Shown here: one piece after another, positions 1-7,563 of the stretch
How the letters are laid out: every line of letters starts with the position of its first letter
Numbering within the stretch: position 1 is the first letter of the stretch
IMG/VR virus record: IMGVR_UViG_3300044609_000036
Span: 1 to 46,393 of that record
Source of the DNA: a virus
Direction: 5' to 3' (one strand)
Length of the DNA: 46,393 nt
Position numbers and translations under genes: made by a program
The notes under the pieces: model-generated
Told to the model about the DNA's origin: nothing
Databases searched by the model: none
The model's input: only the letters and a program-made list of their open reading frames with translations

Positions 1-74
1 CCACCCTGACGTACTTGAGTTTATCACTGTTGGTAGAGCTGATCTTCCATGGGTCAAACGTTGTATCAACATTA
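1..74. repeat. Assembly end overlap (identical to 46320-46393)
   Basis: The first 74 bases are identical to the last 74 bases of the window. The repeat lies inside the nrdA reading frame, which continues in phase across the join. It is therefore best read as the leftover overlap of a circularly assembled sequence, not as the phage's true terminal repeat. T7-like phages have linear genomes with direct terminal repeats, and these collapse to one copy in short-read assemblies and give such circular maps. Confidence 0.9.
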
Positions 75-1045
75 ACCCGCATTGGTGGAATGTTGCGACG
101 AAAGAGGTACGGGAAGCGTTGATCCTTGGTATCAAACGTGGTGACATCTGGCTTAACAAAACAAAGGTAGACAAAGATGGAAATCGAATCCGAGGTAATG
201 TATGTTTGGAGGTCTACCTGCCCTCACGAGGAACCTGTCTACTGCAGCATGTTAACCTTGGGGGTTGTGAGCTCGATGAAATTTCAGGTGCTTTTGTCAA
301 CGGAATGTCAGAGCTGTGCTCCCTTCACTCCAAAACGAATGTCGGAGATAGCGGAGAGTACCTCCCTTCGGAGACAGATCGCCAAGTCGGTCTCGGAATG
401 CTTGGCCTTGCCAACCTACTCCGACGCTATGGAGTCACTTACAAAGAGTTCGGTGTAGCCCTGGCGGCAGTGAATGATGGCAATAAAGCCGACTTCCATA
501 ATGCTGCTGGTGTGTTGGCACAAGAACTGAAGGCTGGCATCGAAGCTGCTGCACAAGTAGCACGTTTCAATAACATGGCTCGTGCCTTTGCTATTGCACC
601 AACTGCTTCCTGCAGCTACCGCTACACGGACGTTGATGGGTACACTACATGCCCTGAGATCGCACCTCCTATTGCCCGCCAGGTTGACCGTGACAGCGGT
701 ACGTTTGGCGTCCAGAGCTTTGACTACGGTCCAGTTGAGATCGCATCAGAAGTTGGCTGGGATGCATATTATAATGTAGTCAATGGCATCATTACGATGC
801 TTGATAAGACGGGACTTCTTCACGGGTATTCATTCAATAGCTGGTCCGATGTGGTCACCTATGATGAAGCCTTTATTGAGGAGTGGCTAGATGGCCCCCA
901 GACAAGTCTTTATTACTCACTTCAGGTAATGGGTGACGTTCAAGACAAGTCTAGTGCCTACGCCGCACTGGATGAGTCTGAAGTCGATGATTACCTGGAG
1001 TCTATTCTAACTGATCCTGCTCCTGATTGTAATTGCGGCGAATGA
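1..1045 (+). CDS. nrdA: Ribonucleotide reductase, class I alpha subunit (3' part; gene starts at 45979)
   Basis: This is the C-terminal part of the large subunit that reduces ribonucleotides to deoxyribonucleotides. The frame is open to base 2. Joined to 45979-46319 it gives a 461-aa protein, much shorter than E. coli NrdA (about 760 aa) and without an ATP-cone. Visible hallmarks are the active-site NVCLEV (Cys and Glu at about residues 182 and 184), a partner Cys near residue 203, the PTASCSYR phosphate loop, the adjacent SLYY tyrosine pair near 418-419 for radical transfer, and a C-terminal CxC tail. The Tyr pair and the beta-subunit gene directly downstream support class I, although cyanophage homologues were long labelled class II. 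Its stop overlaps the nrdB start (ATGA), suggesting coupled translation. Confidence 0.93.
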   Translation, partial: HPDVLEFITVGRADLPWVKRCININPHWWNVATKEVREALILGIKRGDIWLNKTKVDKDGNRIRGNVCLEVYLPSRGTCLLQHVNLGGCELDEISGAFVNGMSELCSLHSKTNVGDSGEYLPSETDRQVGLGMLGLANLLRRYGVTYKEFGVALAAVNDGNKADFHNAAGVLAQELKAGIEAAAQVARFNNMARAFAIAPTASCSYRYTDVDGYTTCPEIAPPIARQVDRDSGTFGVQSFDYGPVEIASEVGWDAYYNVVNGIITMLDKTGLLHGYSFNSWSDVVTYDEAFIEEWLDGPQTSLYYSLQVMGDVQDKSSAYAALDESEVDDYLESILTDPAPDCNCGE

Positions 1046-1755
1046 ACCCCTATCTAAAACTACAACAACGAAAGCGGACCTGGACTCCTGTTCAGACAAC
1101 CGCTGGTCAATTCAAAGAAGGTGCGGAGGAAACGATCTACCGCGCCTTGGCCATGCGTCACATGGAACTTCCGGTTGGTGACTTCATTGAATCTGCCCTT
1201 GATGAAATTCCAGAGCTATCGCGTGACTTGCTCCGATCTAATGTCAAAGACGAAGAGAACCACGACCTGGCTCTCGGTTACATCGCCAATGCTGTGGGTG
1301 TTGACGAAACTGCTGAAGCCGAAGCAAAACGACTCCGCGATGCGTGGACGGCGCATCCTGATCACACAGTCCTCAAAGCACTGGTGGCCGAACGTGCAAT
1401 CTTCTTCGTACTACTCCCATTCTTCCGCTTTAATGGTGACGCTGGTTTACGAACAGTGAGCGCCGACATATCTCGAGATGAACAAGTTCACGTTGGCGCC
1501 AATAGCCTTGTTTGTCGTGAGCTGGGGCTTAATATCAGTCCTTCTCTTGATAAACTGCGTAAGGCAACTATCAATTGGGTAATGCAACCACTGAAGGCAT
1601 CTAACCCCGATAAATATTTAACCAAAAATTTTTGGCTGGATGCTAGTGATCGCTTGATGTATGAGGGCAAAGCTCCAGAGCTTTCTGATACAAAGCGAGC
1701 CCGTATGCCAGCGTTCTTTGAACATGCAAACCCCAACCTACCTCAGTATGCTTGA
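1042..1755 (+). CDS. nrdB: Ribonucleotide reductase, class I beta subunit
   Basis: This 237-aa protein is the small radical-generating subunit that partners NrdA. The ATG at 1042 overlaps the nrdA stop. A TTG at 1033 is possible but lies inside nrdA. Two Glu-x-x-His metal motifs are visible, E71-EN-H74 and E147-QV-H150, with E117 in AERAIFF as another ligand and an earlier acidic ligand in the region of E42-E50. The C-terminus ends in PQYA with a Tyr that could relay the radical. In canonical R2 the radical Tyr lies four residues after the first motif's His. Here that position is Leu78, and the nearest Tyr is Y80. This points to an atypical class I subtype. At 237 aa it is short for R2 (usually 320-375). 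From memory, cyanopodovirus beta subunits of this kind were missed in early annotations. Confidence 0.85.
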   Translation: MNPYLKLQQRKRTWTPVQTTAGQFKEGAEETIYRALAMRHMELPVGDFIESALDEIPELSRDLLRSNVKDEENHDLALGYIANAVGVDETAEAEAKRLRDAWTAHPDHTVLKALVAERAIFFVLLPFFRFNGDAGLRTVSADISRDEQVHVGANSLVCRELGLNISPSLDKLRKATINWVMQPLKASNPDKYLTKNFWLDASDRLMYEGKAPELSDTKRARMPAFFEHANPNLPQYA

Positions 1756-1912
1756 GACCCATGGTCTCCAACTGACATCTCTCCTGCAACAGCTGGAGGA
1801 AAACTTCCCACCACTTAATCCCCACCCGGACAATACAATTGCACAAATTATGTATCGCTCAGGCCAACGGAGCGTGGTTGAATACATCCAACAGAAACTA
1901 GAGGAGAATTAA
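1748..1912 (+). CDS. Small conserved-looking phage protein
   Basis: A 54-aa protein is read from ATG 1748, overlapping the nrdB stop by 8 bases. It contains the motif IMYRSGQRSVVEYI near its middle and a charged helical C-terminus. I recognise the motif style from small phage proteins next to nucleotide genes but know no function. Longer frames open at 1661 lie inside nrdB, so the ATG at 1748 is preferred. Its end carries AGGAG, which serves as the Shine-Dalgarno site of the next gene. Confidence 0.65.
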   Translation: MLETHGLQLTSLLQQLEENFPPLNPHPDNTIAQIMYRSGQRSVVEYIQQKLEEN

Positions 1913-1914
1913 TC

Positions 1915-2913
1915 ATGGCTGCTAAACCGAAACAGGTAGCACAAGCCAAGACAATGGCAGCGGCTGGTAAGTCAGCCCAACAAATCCAAAACAAGACAGG
2001 TGTATCCAGTAACCGAGCCAGTAACTTGGTAACTAGAGCATCCGCTGGAACCACTACGCCAATGCCTGGTGGACCTAGTATGGTATCAGGTCCAGACCAG
2101 ACACAAGGTCCCCTCGCACCTGGCGTACAGAGTATCTCCGGTCAAATCCCCAAGGCACCATCTTACAACAACCCGGTACAACAAGCTGTTGGTACCTACG
2201 GTGATTGGAACACAGGCGGTAAAGCCTTCGGCAGTGGAGACATTAAAGCTCTCCAGCAACAGGGGATGAGCTCCAACCAGATCATGAAGATCGCTGCTGG
2301 CCTCGGTAACCTAGAGGGTGGACGTATCAGTGAACGTGCTAATACCATGCTGACTGCTGGGTTCCCTGGTGCTAACAAAGGTAGAGGCTTGTCTGACGCA
2401 TACTTTGCTAACACTACTGATCCATTCATGCAAAGTCTTGGCCGTCAACAAGGCAGCCGCCCAAAGAAAGAGCTTAAGTGGGGAGGTATGACTGCTGCTG
2501 GTAAGCCTATGGCTCTCAGTGGTATGGACTTTACCAAGGATCCATTTGGTACAGGCAAAGCATACACTTGGACTCCTGGTAAGGGGTTAAGCGCCAAGGG
2601 TCTTACCAGTGCAAGTGCCCGTGATAGTATGGACACTACGGTTACCACTAATGGTGGCGATAATACTGGCGGCGATGGTGGCACTGGAGGAACTGCTGCT
2701 CCCACTACTGCTGCTGTAGATGAAACTCTTCCACAGGAAGAGGCCAAACAGGACATCAACATCAACATGCCTGGTGTTGGATCTGACATCTTCTCAATGG
2801 CTACCGGCTGGCGTAGTAAGAAGTCACGCCGTGCAGGTGGCGGCACTAAAGCACAAGGCCTTGCTTCACAACGTGTCGCCCCCACTGGTGGCTGGCAATA
2901 CAACGTCGGATAA
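1915..2913 (+). CDS. Unknown Gly/Thr/Ala-rich protein upstream of portal
   Basis: This is a 332-aa protein of unknown function. A strong AGGAG site lies about ten bases upstream of ATG 1915. The N-terminal 45 residues (KQVAQAKTMAAAGKSAQQI and following) look like a helix-turn-helix or short repeat. The middle (about 110-145) has another helical GMSSNQIMKIAAGLGNLEGG segment. Residues about 240-265 are a low-complexity Gly/Thr linker and the C-terminus is basic. Its place at the head of the structural operon, five bases before the portal gene, suggests a virion or head-assembly protein. That is inference from context only. Confidence 0.7.
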   Translation: MAAKPKQVAQAKTMAAAGKSAQQIQNKTGVSSNRASNLVTRASAGTTTPMPGGPSMVSGPDQTQGPLAPGVQSISGQIPKAPSYNNPVQQAVGTYGDWNTGGKAFGSGDIKALQQQGMSSNQIMKIAAGLGNLEGGRISERANTMLTAGFPGANKGRGLSDAYFANTTDPFMQSLGRQQGSRPKKELKWGGMTAAGKPMALSGMDFTKDPFGTGKAYTWTPGKGLSAKGLTSASARDSMDTTVTTNGGDNTGGDGGTGGTAAPTTAAVDETLPQEEAKQDININMPGVGSDIFSMATGWRSKKSRRAGGGTKAQGLASQRVAPTGGWQYNVG

Positions 2914-2917
2914 ATAA

Positions 2918-4543
2918 ATGACAGCTAAATCACGCTACGATTATCTAAGTAAGTATCGTACCACATTTCTAGACACAGCTGTTCAGTGCTCACAGTTGAC
3001 ACTACCTACCCTCATCCAACAAGATGATGATGTGGGACGTTCAACTAACCTTAGGTTGACTACACCATGGCAAAGCGTTGGTGCCAAGGGAGTTGTTACG
3101 CTGGCATCTAAATTGATGCTTGCTCTTCTCCCTCCTCAAACCAGCTTCTTTAAGCTACAGATTGATGATTCAAAACTGGGTGTAGATCTACCAGCAGAAG
3201 CACGATCGGATCTCGACATCTCCTTTGCGAAGATGGAACGATCCGTCATGGAAATCATAGCGGCATCTAGTGATCGCGTTACCGTACACCAAGCTCTTAA
3301 GCATTTGGTTGTTGGTGGTAATGCGCTTATCTACATGGGTCCCAAGGGGCTTAAGTTATATCCATTAAACAGGTATGTTGTAGATCGAGATGGTAACGGT
3401 GAAATCCTAGAGATCGTCACACGAGAACGCATCAGTCGCAAGCTACTTGCTCCAATCCTGTTGGCAGCAACTCCTGTCAATCCTCCCGGTGAGGATGGCA
3501 CAGATAACGATGAGGACGTAGATGTCTACACCCACATCAGACGAGATAACAACCGCCTTGTCTGGCACCAGGAAGTATTCGATAAGATCATCCCTGGTTC
3601 ACAAGGTAAGGCACCACTGGATGCTAACCCATGGTTGGTGCTACGCTTTAACGTGGTAGATGGTGAGTCATTCGGTAGGGGTAGAGTCGAAGAGTTCCTT
3701 GGTGACCTACGTTCCCTGGAAGCTCTGATGCAAGCACTCGTAGAGGGCTCTGCAGTCGCCGCTAAGGTGGTCTTCACTGTGTCCCCGTCCAGTACCACCA
3801 AACCACAGACACTCTCTGCAGCGGGCAACGGGGCCATCATTCAGGGGCGTCCCGATGACATCTCTGTTGTACAAGTTGGTAAGACAGCCGACTTTAAGAC
3901 TGCTATGGATATGGCTGGTGTACTGGAACGTAGACTGAGTGAAGCATTCCTGATCCTTAATGTGAGGAACAGTGAGCGTACTACTGCTGAAGAAGTTCGC
4001 ATGACACAAATGGAACTGGAGCAACAACTTGGTGGACTGTTCAGCCTGTTGACTGTTGAGTTCCTGGTACCGTACCTGAACCGTAAGCTGTCTGTACTCC
4101 AGAAGAATCAAGACATCCCCCGTATCCCCAAGGATCTTGTACGTCCTACAATTGTTGCAGGCATCAATGCACTTGGTAGGGGACAGGATCGTGAATCTCT
4201 TACTCAGTTCTTCACAATCATTGCACAAACGCTTGGACCCGAAGCACTTGGTACCTACGTCAACATCGATGAGGCTATCAAGCGTCTTGCTGCTGCTCAA
4301 GGTATCGATGTACTGAACCTTGTTAAGTCAATGAGTCAGATCCAAGAGCAACAAGCACAAGCACAGCAACAGGCTATGGAGATGGAGCAACTTAAGCAGG
4401 CACCTAACATGGCAAAGGCTCCCATCATGGATCCCTCCAAGAATCCACAACTAATGAATGAGTTAAATGGACAAGCAAACACCAACGAAACCCCAGAGAT
4501 CGAACAAGAAAGCAACATCCCCGGAGGAAGTCCCTTCGGTTGA
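2918..4543 (+). CDS. Portal (head-tail connector) protein, T7 gp8-like
   Basis: The 541-aa length matches T7 gp8 (536 aa). The protein forms the dodecameric ring at one capsid vertex through which DNA is packaged and ejected. The N-terminus (about 1-60, with the TPWQSVGAKGVVTLASKLML segment) and the central region with LPLNRYV-like and VLRFNVVDGESFGRGRVEEF segments are typical of podovirus connector proteins. The C-terminus is Gln-rich (IQEQQAQAQQQAMEMEQ), as in other connectors. The start at 2918 follows the previous stop by four bases without an obvious Shine-Dalgarno site. The 3' end is overlapped by the next small gene. Confidence 0.95.
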   Translation: MTAKSRYDYLSKYRTTFLDTAVQCSQLTLPTLIQQDDDVGRSTNLRLTTPWQSVGAKGVVTLASKLMLALLPPQTSFFKLQIDDSKLGVDLPAEARSDLDISFAKMERSVMEIIAASSDRVTVHQALKHLVVGGNALIYMGPKGLKLYPLNRYVVDRDGNGEILEIVTRERISRKLLAPILLAATPVNPPGEDGTDNDEDVDVYTHIRRDNNRLVWHQEVFDKIIPGSQGKAPLDANPWLVLRFNVVDGESFGRGRVEEFLGDLRSLEALMQALVEGSAVAAKVVFTVSPSSTTKPQTLSAAGNGAIIQGRPDDISVVQVGKTADFKTAMDMAGVLERRLSEAFLILNVRNSERTTAEEVRMTQMELEQQLGGLFSLLTVEFLVPYLNRKLSVLQKNQDIPRIPKDLVRPTIVAGINALGRGQDRESLTQFFTIIAQTLGPEALGTYVNIDEAIKRLAAAQGIDVLNLVKSMSQIQEQQAQAQQQAMEMEQLKQAPNMAKAPIMDPSKNPQLMNELNGQANTNETPEIEQESNIPGGSPFG

Positions 4544-4691
4544 AGAGGTAGTTAATCCAGAACCGGCACCTTCTATGAAGCGTACCAAGATTGGAGAGCC
4601 AACTATCGGTCGTTCCCCCGATTTCGTCAGGACTGTAGGTCTTGGCAATCTAACCGTTATCACAGCAAATGGCAAACGAAATTACTCTTAA
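4467..4691 (+). CDS. Small protein overlapping portal and scaffold genes
   Basis: A 74-aa frame starts inside the portal 3' end (77-base overlap) and ends 23 bases inside the scaffold gene, filling the 125-base gap between them. The N-terminal half is Pro/Glu-rich. The second half (MKRTKIGEPTIGRSPDFVRT) looks like a real, ordered segment. If only that half is translated, the start would be the in-frame ATG near 4576. Function is unknown; a head-completion or scaffold-associated role is suggested only by position. Confidence 0.55.
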   Translation: MDKQTPTKPQRSNKKATSPEEVPSVEEVVNPEPAPSMKRTKIGEPTIGRSPDFVRTVGLGNLTVITANGKRNYS

Positions 4692-5424
4692 TCCGTATGA
4701 GCAAGTGGAAGGTGAACTTTCCGCTGAAGAACTTGATTCTCTGGCAGTTGGTGAACGACTTGCCGAACAAGAAAATGAACTGTTGGCTGGTAAGTACCGC
4801 TCAGCAGAAGAACTAGAACGTGGTTACCTTGAACTCCAGAAGCGCCTGAGTGGTAAGCAAGAGGAGGTAGAGGAATCGCAACCAGAAGAGCCCGAACCTG
4901 ATGAGGCGCCGGAGGAGTTGGATCTCTATGATTCTATCATGGAATCTTACCGTACTGGTGAATGGGATCCAGAACTAGTTGGACATGTAGAGAACATGAG
5001 CCCTGTTGATGTGGCTAACATGTTCCTACAGAAGCAGCAAGAGTCAGTGCAAACTGAGCAGGCTACCTCTAATGATATTGAACAGATCCAAGAGTCAGTT
5101 GGTGGTACTGCTGAGTACCAAAACATGATTCAATGGGCTAGTCAGAACCTGAGTGAGCAAGAGATTGCTATGTACGATAAGGTGATGGATCGTGGTGACC
5201 CGCTGGGTATGTTCTTTGCTGTTCAAGCATTGAATGCACGGTACCAGGATGCTGTAGGGTACGACGGAGAGATGCTCACTGGTGCTGCTCCTCGTAACAC
5301 TGCTGATGCATTCCGTTCTCAAGCAGAACTTGTTGCTGCCATGAGTGACCCACGCTACGACAAAGATCCTGCCTATCGTCAAGATATTGCAGACAAACTC
5401 GAACGCTCTAACATTAACTTCTGA
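4669..5424 (+). CDS. Capsid assembly (scaffolding) protein, T7 gp9-like
   Basis: This 251-aa, strongly acidic, helix-rich protein lies between portal and the major capsid gene, where T7 carries gp9 (307 aa). Scaffold guides assembly of the capsid shell and leaves on maturation. The N-terminus has a Glu-rich helical stretch (EELDSLAVGERLAEQENELL) followed by KYRSAEELERGYLELQKRL, which is typical of cyanopodovirus scaffolds. A highly acidic linker follows at about 65-85. The C-terminal MSDPRYDKDPAYRQDIADKL resembles the capsid-contacting helix. The start overlaps the previous small gene and the stop overlaps hli (TGATG). Confidence 0.88.
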   Translation: MANEITLNPYEQVEGELSAEELDSLAVGERLAEQENELLAGKYRSAEELERGYLELQKRLSGKQEEVEESQPEEPEPDEAPEELDLYDSIMESYRTGEWDPELVGHVENMSPVDVANMFLQKQQESVQTEQATSNDIEQIQESVGGTAEYQNMIQWASQNLSEQEIAMYDKVMDRGDPLGMFFAVQALNARYQDAVGYDGEMLTGAAPRNTADAFRSQAELVAAMSDPRYDKDPAYRQDIADKLERSNINF

Positions 5425-5597
5425 TGAACGACACCAACATCTGGGCTAAAGAACCCCCCGTATACATGGATCCCTCTTATAACGTAATGCATAACGAACG
5501 TGCTGAACTCATCAACGGTCGCCTTGCTATGCTTGGCATTGTGGCTGCTCTTGGCGCTTATGTAGTGACTGGTCAAATCATTCCAGGAGTATTCTAA
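5424..5597 (+). CDS. hli: High-light-inducible protein (HLIP)
   Basis: This 57-aa protein carries the chlorophyll-binding single-helix signature [14 protein letters not shown], ending with TGQIIPGVF, as in cyanobacterial and cyanophage HLIPs. HLIPs sit in the thylakoid membrane, bind chlorophyll and carotenoid, and protect photosystem II during light stress and repair. The start ATG overlaps the scaffold stop (TGATG) and its stop overlaps the next start (TAATG). Its position between scaffold and psbA matches other T7-like cyanophages. It is probably co-expressed with psbA to keep photosynthesis running during infection. Confidence 0.92.
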   Translation: MNDTNIWAKEPPVYMDPSYNVMHNERAELINGRLAMLGIVAALGAYVVTGQIIPGVF

Positions 5598-5737
5598 TGC
5601 CCCTCAAGAAAGGTTCTTCTGACAAGACTGTATCTGCTAACATCCGCAAGATGAAAGCAGAAGGGTACCCTCAGAAACAAGCGGTTGCTGCTGCACTTAA
5701 CAGTGCTGGTAAATCCAAACCCAAAAAGAAAAAATAG
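5597..5737 (+). CDS. Small basic protein, DUF6496-like
   Basis: This is a 46-aa Lys-rich protein starting [20 protein letters not shown] and ending in an [10 protein letters not shown] tail, with an internal QAVAAAL helix. Small proteins of this pattern (MPLKKG... QAVAIAL... AGKSK) are common in phages and are grouped, from memory, under DUF6496. The function is unknown. The basic charge would suit DNA or RNA binding. It is coupled to hli by a TAATG overlap. Confidence 0.75.
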   Translation: MPLKKGSSDKTVSANIRKMKAEGYPQKQAVAAALNSAGKSKPKKKK

Positions 5738-5819
5738 GTATTGGTAGTTCTACTTATACTGCGCGTGTATTGGTAGAATTAGAAGCGTAAGCAATATTAA
5801 AGTTCCTTGCTTTATCATT
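5738..5819 (+). promoter_or_regulatory. Spacer before rlpA-like/psbA with GTATTGGTAG direct repeat
   Basis: The 82-base gap contains GTATTGGTAG twice, at 5738-5747 and 5767-5776 (29 bases apart), with an AT-rich TACTTATACT between them. It precedes the RlpA-like and psbA genes. A promoter or activator site for the photosynthesis insert is plausible, but no standard -35/-10 pair with good spacing is visible. Confidence 0.3.
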
Positions 5820-6116
5820 ATGCTACCTCTTCTAACTACTCTGTCAGTCCTCACTAGCTGGTATGGCCCTGGCTTCAATGGCCGCCTCACTGCTAGTGGC
5901 GAACGATACAATCAAAACGGCCTTACTGCAGCGCACAAGACACTACCATTTGGAACACGCCTTCGGGTATGTTTTAATCGGTGTGCCGTTGTACGGGTCA
6001 CAGATCGCGGTCCCTTTATTCATGGAAGGGAAGTCGATCTCAGTAAAGGTGCGGCTGATGCTATCGGTCTCACTGCCAGTGGAGTTGGTAGGGTCCAAGT
6101 AACACGACTCAACTAA
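5820..6116 (+). CDS. RlpA-like double-psi beta-barrel protein
   Basis: This 98-aa protein matches the RlpA/expansin-like barrel: [18 protein letters not shown] near the N-terminus, [16 protein letters not shown] (with H39), then VRVTDRGPF (with D62) and [17 protein letters not shown]. In bacterial RlpA this domain cleaves peptidoglycan strands lacking stem peptides, using the conserved Asp and His seen here. A short hydrophobic start ([11 protein letters not shown]) might act as a signal segment but is weak. It lacks the SPOR domain of cellular RlpA. Its place directly before psbA is unusual for a wall enzyme. It could aid lysis, be a virion protein or be cargo acquired with psbA. Confidence 0.8.
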   Translation: MLPLLTTLSVLTSWYGPGFNGRLTASGERYNQNGLTAAHKTLPFGTRLRVCFNRCAVVRVTDRGPFIHGREVDLSKGAADAIGLTASGVGRVQVTRLN

Positions 6117-6124
6117 CACTACTA

Positions 6125-7207
6125 ATGTCTGCAACACTCGCAGCTCCACAGTCCCGAGTTAACCCTTGGGACTCTTATCTTGGCTGGGTAACCAGCACTA
6201 ACAACCGTCTTTATATTGGCCACTTTGGGGTGCTCATGATCCCATGCCTGTTGGCCGCTACTGCTTGCTTTATCCTTGCATTTATTGCTGCGCCTCCTGT
6301 TGACATTGATGGGATCCGCGAACCTGTCGCTGGGAGCCTACTCTATGGAAACAACATTATATCGGGAGCCGTCGTACCGAGCAGCAATGCCATCGGACTA
6401 CACTTCTACCCAATTTGGGAAGCTAATTCACTTGATGAATGGCTCTACAACGGCGGCCCTTTCCAACTCACAGTCTTCCACTTCCTCATTGGCATCTATG
6501 CTTACATGGGACGAGAGTGGGAACTTAGCTATCGACTAGGGATGAGGCCCTGGATCTTTGTTGCATACAGTGCCCCTGTCGCAGCCGCAACCGCTGTATT
6601 TCTTGTCTATCCCTTCGGACAAGGATCATTCTCTGACGCTATGCCTTTGGGTATATCGGGAACCTTCAACTACATGCTTGTCTTCCAAGCTGAGCATAAC
6701 ATCCTCATGCACCCGTTCCATATGTTGGGTGTTGCTGGAGTGTTTGGTGGTTCGCTATTCAGTGCAATGCATGGTTCCCTTGTTACGTCCTCGCTTGTGC
6801 GTGAGACGACTGAAGAGATCTCTCAGAACTATGGCTACAAGTTTGGCCAAGAAGAGGAGACCTACAATATCGTAGCTGCTCATGGTTACTTTGGACGTTT
6901 GATCTTCCAGTATGCATCCTTCAATAATTCTCGTAGCCTTCACTTCTTCCTTGCTGCTTGGCCTGTTGTTGGTATCTGGTTTGCTGCTTTGGGCGTTTCG
7001 ACCATGGCTTTCAATCTTAATGGTTTCAACTTTAACCAGAGCCTTGTCAGCTCTGAAGGGAAGGTGATTAACACCTGGGCTGACATTCTTAACCGAGCTG
7101 GGCTTGGCTTTGAAGTGATGCACGAACGTAATGCTCACAACTTCCCACTTGATCTGGCCAGTGCAGAGGTAATACCTGTTGCATTGGTTGCCCCTTCTAT
7201 TGGTTAA
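6125..7207 (+). CDS. psbA: Photosystem II D1 protein
   Basis: This 360-aa D1 core protein is full length and intact. It binds the reaction-centre cofactors and turns over quickly under light. Ligand regions are visible with an offset of +1 from standard numbering: Tyr162 (TyrZ), Asp171, E190-H191, the HPFHM histidine, and the C-terminal [12 protein letters not shown] processing site followed by SAE. The residue at the standard 130 position is Glu ([10 protein letters not shown]), the form linked to high-light D1. No intron is seen. A phage copy keeps photosystem II working while host psbA expression falls. It begins eight bases after the RlpA-like gene and is followed by a small gene and a terminator. 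Confidence 0.98.
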   Translation: MSATLAAPQSRVNPWDSYLGWVTSTNNRLYIGHFGVLMIPCLLAATACFILAFIAAPPVDIDGIREPVAGSLLYGNNIISGAVVPSSNAIGLHFYPIWEANSLDEWLYNGGPFQLTVFHFLIGIYAYMGREWELSYRLGMRPWIFVAYSAPVAAATAVFLVYPFGQGSFSDAMPLGISGTFNYMLVFQAEHNILMHPFHMLGVAGVFGGSLFSAMHGSLVTSSLVRETTEEISQNYGYKFGQEEETYNIVAAHGYFGRLIFQYASFNNSRSLHFFLAAWPVVGIWFAALGVSTMAFNLNGFNFNQSLVSSEGKVINTWADILNRAGLGFEVMHERNAHNFPLDLASAEVIPVALVAPSIG

Positions 7208-7212
7208 TTACT

Positions 7213-7392
7213 ATGGCACGAGCTAATCCTTTTGATCCAAAGAACTCTTCGGTATCGGCTGTACAATATGTAACGCCTACCGCTGGTTCCCCTGCCTTTG
7301 CTACTGCATATGGTGAGGCCAACCAAACACTGGTTGAGATGAGCCCCAAAGGCACTAAGGTACAGGCTGGCACTCTTGCTGCTTGGACCTGA
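7213..7392 (+). CDS. Small protein between psbA and terminator
   Basis: This 59-aa protein starts MARANPFDPKNSSVSAVQYV and ends GTLAAWT. It has no recognised domain and no membrane segment. It lies five bases after psbA and ends 14 bases before a terminator hairpin, so it is probably the last gene of the transcript. Its composition (Ala/Thr/Pro-rich with few charges) resembles the two small proteins downstream of the capsid gene, which hints at a structural role. That is only a guess. Confidence 0.65.
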   Translation: MARANPFDPKNSSVSAVQYVTPTAGSPAFATAYGEANQTLVEMSPKGTKVQAGTLAAWT

Positions 7393-7406
7393 TCATTATT
7401 TGGACT

Positions 7407-7439
7407 GGAGGCACCTCAGAGTAGGACCTCCTTTTCTTT
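7407..7439 (+). terminator. Rho-independent-type terminator upstream of capsid gene
   Basis: GGAGG (7407-7411) and CCT (7414-7416) pair with AGG (7423-7425) and CCTCC (7427-7431), with a six-base loop. The stem is followed at once by TTTTCTTT. The placement ends the psbA transcript before the capsid gene, so read-through or a new promoter in 7440-7563 must drive capsid expression. Confidence 0.6.
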
Positions 7440-7514
7440 GACTGAGGCCGGTTACGACCGACACCCTTAGTCATGACAGTCGGAGAGACGACACAAAAAT
7501 TGGACAACAAAAAT

Positions 7515-7528
7515 TCTAAGCGCTTAGA
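7515..7528. promoter_or_regulatory. 14-base perfect palindrome in capsid leader
   Basis: TCTAAGCGCTTAGA is a perfect palindrome 36 bases before the capsid start, in an A-rich leader. In the same leader CCGAC and GTCGG (about 7452-7477) can form another short hairpin. The palindrome may be an operator, an RNA processing site or a 5' stabilising hairpin for the highly expressed capsid mRNA. Nothing in the sequence decides between these. Confidence 0.35.
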
Positions 7529-7563
7529 GAGGCAACAACACAAAAACTCTCTCTTTAACTATT

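Noticed and set aside
1-74. True terminal redundancy of the phage
   Set aside because: The repeat falls inside nrdA, which reads through the join in phase, so it reflects assembly overlap. T7-like terminal repeats lie outside genes near the early region.
3707-4300. 197-codon minus-strand frame inside the portal gene
   Set aside because: The portal protein is complete and conserved on the + strand, and no other minus-strand gene is supported in this genome.
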